Assembly (NCBI GenBank): GCA_033239525.1
Contig: BSYO01000033.1
Span: forward strand, 6,439,501 to 6,503,500
Direction of reading: 5' to 3'
DNA length: 64,000 bases
Source of the DNA: Nepenthes gracilis
Taxonomy: Eukaryota; Streptophyta; Magnoliopsida; Caryophyllales; Nepenthaceae
In this document: piece by piece, positions 47,263 through 57,400 of the stretch
How the letters are laid out: each line of letters opens with the position of its first letter
Numbering within the stretch: position 1 is the first letter of the stretch
Position numbers and translations under genes: made by a program
Notes under the pieces: model-generated
Databases searched by the model: none
Told to the model about the DNA's origin: nothing
What the model saw: only the letters and a program-made list of their open reading frames with translations

Positions 47263-49013
47263 TCATGAGGGGTCCCTCACAAGGTCTTCTTTGCGCTGCG
47301 CCGCCCTGTTGGATTGGTTGATAAGTTCGGCTGGAAAATTGGGATCAATCAACCGCGCAATGCGCCGGCTGATGTTGATCCCCTCCAACAGTCGCGCATG
47401 CAGCATGCCTTCAAGCTCAATGGGACGGATGCGGAGGGTCAGATCATTTTTCAGGTCTGTGATTCGGTCGGCAAGCCGCTTCTTGACTTTATTATATCGA
47501 TCGTCCTCCTCCTTTAACCGGGCGACCTCGGCTTTTAGCTCAGCATTCTCCGCCTCCATGCCCGCCATGACAGCCTTGAGAGCAGTAGTCTGCTCACGGA
47601 GCTCCCCTCCAGAAGCAGCAAGCCTAGCCTCCAACTAGGCGATCTCCGCATCTCTATCCGCGATTATACGATCGCGTTGCTCAACCTCCCAGGAGAAGGC
47701 GGAGATCAGCCTCCTCGACTGCACAAAACAACAGCGAAGTGTAACTTACAAATACAAGGAAGGAAGAAGTGCAAAGAGGCAATTGCGGGAATCGTACCTT
47801 GTAAATCTTCCTCGAGGGCCTATTAGGCCTGGACTCTAGACCTTACCCAGTAGGCGGTGGACCAGGCAGCGGTGGACCAGGAGCATCCTCTTGCGCCAAG
47901 CTTGCCTCTGCCTCATCCGGAATGCGATCCAGGAACGCATCAGTCTCGCTCATGGCAGTTGCTGCAGGCTCCTCTCTGATAGCCTCTGGAGCAGCCGCTA
48001 AAGAATCGAGCCCCGTCATTGGCTCCATAGCAGAAGTCCGCGCGGCCGTCGCCGGCTCACAAACTGGCTCCTCTGATGATCCCATCGATTCAGTACCAGG
48101 AACCGCTTGCGGCGCAGGCTGCGCCAGGATGACTCCACTTGCCTCCGCCAGCCAGTCTTCAAAAGTCTTCTCCACGCCCGAAGCACTACCGGATCCGCTG
48201 CAGATCCCAGCGGCTACGTAATCAACGAGCGACGACGACGACGAAGGCGTCTCGAGCACCTTCTCAAGCAAGGGGCTGATAAACCCTTCGTCGGTATGTC
48301 GCGAACGGATGATCACCACCCTGGATTCTCCAGGGTTCACCATCCTCACCGAAGGTCTTGGTTTTTGAACCGGGGACGGCGGACCCCAGTTTACCTTCTT
48401 GGACTCTACCTGGGAAACCAAAAAGTCCCAATTAAAATCATCGGGCTTCTTTGTTATCCCTTTCGTCAGCCACGCATAGGCCGCCGACTCGGTCAGGGAC
48501 GGCGTCCCGAAGTACGCCTCTGGGACCTGGCCCCACTCTTTCGCGATGGGCCATTTGTCCCCCACGCTCACGAAGAAGAACTGGTTCTTCCAGTTTTTCA
48601 ACGAGTCGTAAATGGCTTTATTAATTTTTATTCCGATACGGGGAGAGAGCGATATCACTCGCCCCCTGGTTCACTTTAAACAAAACCCTAACGCCAGACA
48701 TCCTAAACTTCTTACCAAACTTTTGAGCAAAAATGCACATTGTGTAGAGATACCTCACGGCGTTGGCATGGAGCTGAGCAATGGGTACTCGCAGGGCCTT
48801 CATGATCGACTCCAGTTCCTCCGGCAATAGCAGGCAGAGGCCGCTCCTCAGATGGGCCTCGTAAACAGTGATGTGCCCCTCCGGTGGAGCGTAAGCCCTG
48901 TCGTCCTTGCCCGAAACTCTCCAAGCAATCTCCTTCGGAATATTGAATTCGACACACAGAGTTTCGACGTCGCTTTCTCTTAGAACGGAGGCAAAATCGG
49001 CGACGGAAGCCAT
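47263..49013 (-). pseudogene. Element C antisense ORF (aORF), two exons, near-intact
   Basis: The gene runs opposite to gag-pol between pol and the 3' LTR. The ATG is at 49011-49013. The N-terminal part (EFNIPKEI, then GHITVYEAHLRSGLCLLLPEEL) resembles the Transposase_28 / putative gypsy-type transposon family in pattern. A one-base frameshift lies at about 48640-48660. The second segment (48658-47843) contains INKAIYDSLKNWKNQFFFV, then an acidic, Pro/Ala-rich stretch. An intron is predicted at 47719-47797. The last exon is a coiled coil (MEAENAELKAEVARLKEE) ending at 47263. Single stops at 47843-47845 (TAA) and 47635-47637 (TAG) are the other lesions. Function is unknown; related extra ORFs are known in Tat elements. 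Confidence 0.78.
47719..47797 (-). other. Predicted intron in element C antisense ORF
   Basis: The donor is AAG|GTACGA and the acceptor TTTTGTGCAG|TCG, 79 nt apart on the minus strand, with a T-rich stretch before the acceptor. Removing it joins the frame of 48658-47798 to the frame of 47718-47263 in phase 0; unspliced, the frames do not match. Confidence 0.75.
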
Positions 49014-49166
49014 GGTTGCACAAAAGGTTAGGTTTTCCAGAAAACGTTGCTGAAGAGTTGGAACGAAGAAGACAACGGATTGAGGGCGTAAGTGATTTCA
49101 AAAATACGAAAGGGAAACTTAAGCGCCAAGCACAAAACCCCTCATTAAGAACGCCGTCAGTCTTGC

Positions 49167-49255
49167 CACGTGCCTCCTCCTACTTGACCCGCAGGGCGGA
49201 TCTTTGGCGCACAATGGCAGAGATCTCCGCCCCAACAAAAAGGAAGACACGTGTC
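49167..49255 (-). promoter_or_regulatory. G-box motifs upstream of element C antisense ORF
   Basis: GACACGTGTC (49246-49255) and a second CACGTG (49167-49172) lie about 230 and 150 bases upstream of the antisense ATG. The first is identical to the motif upstream of the element B antisense ORF. CACGTG cores are bound by plant bZIP and bHLH factors. Confidence 0.5.
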
Positions 49256-49603
49256 GCTTTTTACCTCAGAAACCGGCTAAAGATCGGAGAAAATGCTTCC
49301 AGATGGCCAAGACGGCCAATAATTTTGGTGCTCGGAATTGACCAGACGGCCAGTAGTGATTAAATCGCTTCTCACAAATCGGTGCTCCGAGATTAGCTAG
49401 GATGGTCAACAACGGTCGGTGCTCAAATTAACCAAGACGGTCAACAATTCTAGTTCTCCGGAATTGACTAAGACGGTCAACAATTCGGGTCAAACTCTCC
49501 TTCACGCCTTTCACAAAGTTCTACGAGATCCTCAGAACAAGGAAGGGCACCCCATCATGAGCATACTGGAAGCCAGACTTCTGGCCAACGCATGGGGGGC
49601 TAG

Positions 49604-50658
49604 TGATGGGTATACCAAAAATGGGCTGGCCCCAAAAAGTCAATAAAAGCCCAAGAGGGACGGTTAACGTTTCTTGAGGCCCAGAATGGGCCCAGAATTG
49701 AAAGGCCCAGGACGGTCAACGCTGGCGTTGACCGTCCCGTCGGCCAACGCATGCACAGACGGTCAACTCCAACGTTGACCGTCCGCGTGCTACACTTTGG
49801 GCCCAAAGGAGGCATTTCTACAGTAACGGGCCTAGTCCGTTTAGGTCCACGAATCATCAAAAGGCCAACAATGGCTTTCCAGGATTTTCCACGGGTCCCA
49901 GTTAGCACCAAAGGGGATTTTGACAATATTGGGGCCCTTCACATAAGGAAGGCGCCAGATTTATCCAAATCCTTGCCTACTAGGGCTCTCCAACGGTAAC
50001 ATGTACGGAAGGAAAGCGCCCGGTTTGGAAAGCTATTTGCTGCCTCAAAAGGAAGTTATCTCTCACAGTTTGGCAACTAGCGCTTGCTCCCAAAAGAAAG
50101 CCAGCCAGCAGATCACGGAGGCAATCACTCCTTCCAAAAAAGGAAGATCGTCCTCTCAACCATAAAATAAACCCTTGAGGCACCATTAAGGGCACGCTTT
50201 CATTGACGCTTTCAATCATCCTCTCAATTTCATACACTTTCTGTAATACGAATAAGTGTTCTCAGAGATCTGCTTTCTCTGCCATCAATATTCTCAAAAA
50301 CTGCCCAAGCTCTCTGCTACGCAAACACATTCACCAACAACCCTAAGGCAAACAAGCGAACCCCTCACGGCCGTTTACTGCCTTCCCACCTTCCAGATTC
50401 AAAAAAGCCTCACGTCTCTCTTACATTTGAAAAAAAAACACTCTTTCTGTCTCTCTTTCTTGCTCTCAGTTTTCGGTTTCATCCTTTTCAAAGTGCATTT
50501 ATCGGCAGGCGTCGGAGTGTTTCGGTGGGCCAACTTCCCGCCCGACACCGACTCTCGTTCATTTTAGTGGTATCTTTGGATCCACTTCGAACTAATAGGA
50601 ACCCAACATCAAGAGGATCACCCGAATCTGTTCGAAATTCGGATCCAGAAACGCATCA
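49604..50658 (+). repeat. Element C 3' LTR (1055 bp)
   Basis: It runs from TGATGGGTATACC to AACGCATCA and matches the 5' LTR over its whole length with scattered substitutions and small indels. Confidence 0.94.
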
Positions 50659-51319
50659 ATATATAAATAATTCAAATTTATTTTTATAAAATTGGCTTGT
50701 TTAAAAACCCATTTTTAAAATTTATAATATAACTTAATATAAATTTTAAATAAAAATTAATAACAATAACAGATGGATCCCGTGATACAGAAATGTTATG
50801 TTTTAGGTCATAAGTTTTGCCCCATAGATATAACTTTTTGGGCTAAGGTTATTTTGTTGAGCATTTTGAATCATATTATAGTTATAGTTTGTAACCTCAT
50901 TTTTTTAAATAGTGAAAACTCTTATCATTTATTATGTATTTTTTTTAATTTTTATACATAAGTCTAATATTTTTAGAGTGTGATTAATTTTTTTATTACT
51001 GCTAATATCTTGAATTCTTAACGATATATTTGATCTATTATGAGTCAAATAAAAGCGTATTATATCGAGTCTTTATTTAATAATTTAATAAAAGAATACC
51101 TTTGATATAATAATAAAATTATTATCATATGATCTAATAATAATAAATTTAAATTATTAAAATTAATTTTTTATAATATAAGATAAGATTATATAATAAA
51201 TCTAAAAAAATTTATTTTATTTTCCCAAATGTCACATATATGAGAGTTTCTTCCATCGTCCTAATTTAGATTTCTGGTGTGAAAATCTCGTGCATTCATT
51301 TCATTTTTAATATGAGAGG

Positions 51320-51362
<43 letters not shown>

Positions 51363-51434
51363 CAACTAAGGCTGCAGCCGCCGTCGCCGCCGCAGCAGGT
51401 GGTAGTGGAGAGAAAGAAAGAGAGAAAGCTGAGA
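50659..51434 (+). promoter_or_regulatory. Upstream region and 5' UTR of the alpha-glucosidase gene
   Basis: AT-rich DNA between element C and the first exon. It includes the (CT)n tract at 51325-51357, likely within the 5' UTR. Element C sits only about 780 bp upstream of the start codon, so the promoter is short or overlaps the element. Confidence 0.5.
51325..51357 (+). repeat. (CT)n microsatellite
   Basis: An uninterrupted CT run lies about 80 bases before the chosen ATG. CT-rich 5' UTR repeats are common in plant genes. An upstream in-frame ATG at 51312 would translate it as Ser-Leu repeats. Confidence 0.93.
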
Positions 51435-54400
51435 ATGAAGAAAGACGACTCAGTTCTTATAAAATCAGAAGAAACCAATTCTCATCGCCACCTTAATGCT
51501 TTCAATTGGGAAAGACAAATTAGAGCAGTACTGTTGCTGTGTGTTAGTTTAGGTGGAGTGCTGAATTTAACGGCGGCTGAGGACGCCCCTGCGTGCCCGG
51601 TTGGATATGGGTACACGGTGGAACGGGCGGCGGTAGATTCCTCCGGCAGAACGTTGACGGCTTTGCTCCATCTTATCAGGGAATCCTCTGTCTATGGACC
51701 CGATATTCCTCATCTCAACCTCACTGTCAGGTACTCCTATCCATCTTAACTACCTAATTTTATTAAATATCTCTTTTATTATTTTGGTAAGTAAAATAAC
51801 TTTGATTATTTGTTTTATTCAAAAAACATATTGGTTTAAAAATTATCAAAAGTTTTTTAAGACATATAAAATATCAAAAATAAATTGTCACAGTTTATTT
51901 TATTTAACATAAAAAGTTAAAGAAAACATTTATATTTTGTGCAATTTTGTTTTCAATATCCCATTGTTTGCCGGCTAAGCGTCATTGTTGTTGTTGCCGG
52001 ATTTTGGCAAAGTTAGGGTCATTGTCCACATAAAGTCACTGGAGATTGTCTCTCTAGGGGATGTCATTCTTACGTGTTGGATTCTAACTCCCGACCATCA
52101 TTGACTGATGATGCCCGTCCTTGCTAGGGAATCATTGCACACACACAGAAAAACCCCCTAAGGTTTTGGTATTCGATTACGCATGGGTTGCACGGTGCTA
52201 GATCGAGGTTCAAATTTGATCATATGTAGGCTGCTCGGTGATGAACCGAGGTTCAAATTTCACTGTGTGTGAGCCACTCGATGCGGAATTAAGGTTCAAA
52301 TTCGACTGCATGTGGGCTATTTGGTGCGGGACCGAGGTTTAGTAACCGGTGAATGGGAATTTGCCTGACTTAGGGGCAATTTATGTCATTTAAACTAATG
52401 CAACGTCACCCATGCATTCATATGGACAAGCAAACAATTAATAGCAATTAACAATTAGTGAACAAGCAAACAAATTATTTTATTAATGTGAGACAATTTT
52501 ACAAGCACACTTGGTAATGTATGCTGAACCTACTTGGGTTCAGTACGAGATTACTAATAATACTTTTTAAGATGGACGACGTTCCATATCCTAAGGATCA
52601 ATTTGCCATTCTGGGTGCGAAATTTATGTGCACCGTTCCATAGAATAGTTGAGACGAAGAACAGGACTTCCAATTGGGAGAAAACTTATTCCTATTAGTA
52701 TTCTTGCCCGTGGCCTGTATACTTCATAGGACCAAGTCCCCTACCTTGAATTGGCAAGCATTCATACTTTTATTGTAGTATCACACGATCCGCTGTTAAT
52801 AGGCAATTGTGCACATTTTGGCCATGTCCCGTACTTTTTGAGCAGGTCGAGATGCTCTCTGATTTGTTAGAAATTATTGTATAGATTGAAACCTTGGACC
52901 CGAAGGTTGGGCAGTCTGATTTTGATTGGGATGACTACTTCAATTCCGTAGCAGAAACAGAATAGTGTCTCATGCGTTGGCTGTCTTGGTGTCATCTAAT
53001 ACGACCACAACATGGAAGCTAACTCGTCCGTCTAGGAGCCCCCAACATTTTTCAGTTTAGTTATTAGTCCGTGCAGTAGGGTTCGATTGATAACCTCTGC
53101 CCGTTTATTTACTTGTGGATAGGCAACTGAGGTGTGAACCAATTAAATGTCCAAACTTGTACGATATTTAATAAAGAGCTTGCCGGTGAGCTGGGTTTTG
53201 TCATTGATTACGATAATCTTGGGAATCCCAAATTTACAAATAATGTTCTGTCGGACAAACTCCATGACATTTTGCTCGGTGATCTGAGCCTATGGGGAGG
53301 CTTCAATCTATTTTGTGAAATACTTGATACCCAATATGACTAACTTCCTTTGTTTGAATTGATAAGGAAGAGGTCGAGGATGTCGAGCTCCCATTGCGCA
53401 AATGGTCAAAGGGGTGGAGGGTCTTCAACTCCGTGGGCGGTTAATAGGGCAGGTTGTCGTGGATCTAATAGTTCTTGCAATTCTTTGCGAAATCCAGAGT
53501 GTCTTTCCTTATTATTGGCCAATAGTAGCCCTGACGTATTATCTTGAATGTAAGGTTTTTACTCCCAATATGCGATCCATAGATGTTTAGATGAACCTCT
53601 TTTAACAAGTAGTTGACTTCTTTTGGTGTGAGACATCGCAAGTACGAGATGAAGTACCCTTGGCGATATAACCTCCCGTCCGCAATTGTGCACCAACCGA
53701 TGATCTTCATTAAGAGTTCAGCGTCATCTAGGTTCTTCGGCAGGGTGCCGTCCATGATATATCTCAAATAGTGTAACATCTAGCTTTCTTTGTTGGAGAC
53801 TTATAGTACCTCTTGTTCGGATTCTTCTATACTTAGAGAGGTCAAAAGCTCTCACATGTCTTTCGAGTGTTATTCTGGGTTTTCGATTGCGACAACTCTC
53901 ACCAGCTAGTCGGCTTTCCAATTATTTACCCTCAAGATGTGCACCATCTCGATCTTGACAAACTTCTAGACCATACTCCTTACTTTAGTGAGGTTTTGGC
54001 AAGCAAAGGGATCGACATTCAAAACTTCCGTGAACTTAGTTGACGATCAGTTCTGAGTTGCTATAGATGGTTACACGCCTTACCGAGCATTCTTTTACTA
54101 GTCACGACCTAGCGAGCAAGGCCTCATATTTGGTAACATTGTTAGTGGTTAAGAATTTTAGTTTCAATGAGTACCTTACCTCCAACCTATAAAGGATCAT
54201 TAGGACCACTCCAACACCGCTATCAGTGTGCGAGAACCGGTCTATGTGTAGGGTCCAGCTTGGCCCCTCCTCCGGCTAGCGATCAACTTCGTTGGGACCA
54301 TCGATGCCGGAGACCGAGGTTGTGGTCTTGACGATAAAATCCTCCATGGCCTAGCCTTTTACGCTCGACCTTGGCTTGAATTTTATATTAAACTCTCCTA

Positions 54401-57400
54401 ATTCGATAGCCTATTTGACTAGCTGTCTTGACATGTTGGATTTCTGTAGGATTCTCTTCAAGAGTTGGCCGGTCAGGATAACTATTTTGTGTACCTAGAA
54501 ATTGGGCCATAGTTTCCTAATCGAATAGATGAGTGCTAGTGCGATCTTTTCGGCGTGTGTATAGTGGGTCTCGATGCCTATCAAAGTCTGATGGTATAGT
54601 AGATCGACCACTGTACATCAGATTATTGTCGGATTAAAATTGAGCTTAGCTCCACCTCTAAAACTGCCAAATAAAGGTACAACTCATCGCCTTCTTTTGG
54701 CAACATCAGGAGAGGGGAGTTGGTAAGGTACTCCTTTAGCTCCTAAAAGGCAGCTTGGCAATTAGCCATCCATTAGAAACCGTTCGCTTTATCCCTCTCA
54801 AGGCCTTGAAGAATGAGAGGTATTTATCCCCAATTTTGCCAAGAAGCGGGAGAGCGGCGCAAGCCGCTCTCCCGATTAGCCTCCACCTAACGTCCTTCAT
54901 GGTCTTTGACGAGCTTATATCCATGATTGTCTTTATTTTTTCGGAGTTTGCCTCAATACCCATTAAGAGACAATAAAATTCGAGAATTTTTTGAATGATA
55001 CTCCAAAAACGCATTTGGCTTAGTTCAATTTCATTCGGTATGCTTAGAGTACCTCAAAGGCCTCACGAGATCACAAATATGGTCATCAGTGATTTTGCTT
55101 TTGGTGAGCATGTCATCTACGTATATTTTCATATTCCGATCAATTTGGGTCTCGAACATTTTATTCATGAGTTGCTAGTACGTGGTAGTTGCATTCTTTA
55201 ACCCAAATGGTATAATCTTGTAATAGTACATCCTTTGATTCATCATAAAGGAAGTATACTTCTTATTCTTCGAGACTCATCCAGATTAATTGTAGTCTGA
55301 GTATGCGTTTATGAAACTGAGAAGCTCGTGCCTAGAGGTGGTGTCCACCAATAGATCGATCATGGGTAGTAGGAAGCTATCCTTTGGGTATGTCTTGTTT
55401 ACAATGGTGAAGTCGACGTATATCCGCCACTTTTTCTTACTCTTCTTAATAATGACCACATTGGAGAGGTAGTCCGGATACTGAACTTTTTGGATGAAAT
55501 CAGCATTCAATAGTTTCTTTACCTTCTCCAAGATGGCAATGAGCTTTTCGATGGAGTAGTTCCTCCACTTCTACCCGATGGACTTAGAATGGATCGAAAG
55601 CCCAACTTATGGACCATTATCTTTGTCAAAATCCTTAGAATGTCAGCAAGGATCCATGTGAAGATATCTAAGTTTTGTCGAAGGAAGATAATTAGCTAGT
55701 AGCGCAGGTATCCAGTAAGTGAGCCCCATATCTGCACACACCTCTCTAGATCACCGGAGTCTAGGGGAATGCAATTCATCATCTCATTGGCCTGAGCTTA
55801 CTGTAGAGTTGCTTCGTCTCTGTGATCAAAGTCCTCTATCGGTCGGTTCGAAGTGGCTTGGGTGACCTAGAATAGGTAGCATGTTCGACCTGCTGCTTGG
55901 TTGCCCAGAACTTCTCCAATACCGCAGGCCATAGGGAACTTCATATTTAAGTGCATGATTAATGTTACGGCTTAGAACACGGTCAGGCAGGGCCGGCCTA
56001 GGATGGCATCGTAAATCAAAGGTAGGTTAACCACTAGGAACATTAGTACGCGGAACGCTGTCTTGGGATACGTTCTCAAAGTGACTTCCAATTGGATAGT
56101 TCCTTGGACGAGACTGGCTCGTTGTCCAGCCCGTAGAAGGGTCCTTCGATTGATTTCAATTGACTCTTTTTTAACCTCAACTTAAAATAGGCATCTAGAT
56201 AAAGCAAATATATGAATTTTTATTATTGATAAAGACCCGTTTCGGTTGGTAATTGAATATACCATCTAAAACGAGTACGGATACAACCAAATGGTCGGAA
56301 TGAAGAGTCATTACATGTGACATATCATATTTGCTAAAACTAATGATATTATCCCTAACTTCTACCCTATGTTTCTTTGAGGTGGTCCCGAAGTGGTCTA
56401 AGGGGTGATCTTTGGAAGGCCTGGCCACCACCATGTTGATTACTCTAATCGCGACTTGGTTTCTCGGCTACTATTGTCCATCCTTTCTTCGCATGCTTTG
56501 GGTTTATAGGAATTTGGTGAGATGCCTTCTTTGGATGAGCTCCTTAATTTCTTTCTACAAAGTTCGACAGAGCCTCTGTACTATGACCCAGAGGATCGAT
56601 AGTAATGACAGTATTTCATATGATCTCCTCCCTTTGAGTTTTTGACCGATTTTGACTACTTTAGAAAATTTTCTTCCATAATCTCTTTGAAGATATTGGT
56701 CTGAGAGTTATTCAAATGAGTTAAGTTTAGGGGCACGAACTCCTTTAGAGCTCCCGACTCCACCCTGGGCTACTTCCTCAAATCTCGGGAGTTAAAGTGG
56801 TCTTCATTTCTCTTTCTTTTGTTCGATGGTCCTTGGTGGAGGTGGTCTCGTGCTCTGGATGCTTAGCTTCATTGTCCTCTTTGACCACCATGTAAGCGTG
56901 GGCGATGGTTTCGACTTCATAGAAAATTCAGGGGCTCTTGTGGGTCATATGTTTGAAAAACTTGCCTAACTCCAGAGTCAATATGAAGGTGTTCAGCTTC
57001 ACTTCATCAGTCAGCAGGGATATTTGGTGGGCTTCCGCGGTGAACCAAGCCAAGAAGCTCCTTAGGCTTTCGTTAGGCCCCTGTTTGATATGGGCAAGAT
57101 GCCAAGGCTACCTTTTTTTTTTCGTTTAACCGGAGGCAAATTGAGTTAGGAAGATATCAGCGAGTTCTTAAAACATCCAAATTGAATTTTACTACAGGCG
57201 ATAAAACCAAATCCGAGAGTCCCCCTTAAGGGATCCAGGCCCATAGTAGCTTCGTCCAGGCCTTGAAAGCTCAACAGGGATTGAAAGTGGTCTAAGTGAT
57301 CCATCGGATCGGTACTTCTATCATAGGGTTCCAAGGCCGATATCTTAAACTTTTGAAAGAGTGGTTGCATCTTGATCTTCTTCGTAAATGGTGATTGCCT

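Larger units (their letters stand above)
39818..50658 (+). mobile_element. Element C: full-length Tat-like gypsy retrotransposon
   Basis: The 10.8-kb element has LTRs at 39818-40877 and 49604-50658, both TGATGGG...GCATCA, with a perfect ATATA duplication (39813-39817, 50659-50663). The layout equals that of element B. The polypurine tract GGGGGGCTAG precedes the 3' LTR. LTRs are similar enough by eye to suggest a fairly recent insertion, yet gag and pol carry frameshifts and stops. Confidence 0.96.

Noticed and set aside
47922..48679. Plus-strand ORFs of 99 and 190 codons in element C
   Set aside because: They mirror the GC-rich antisense ORF on the other strand, which is the one with homologues in elements A and B.
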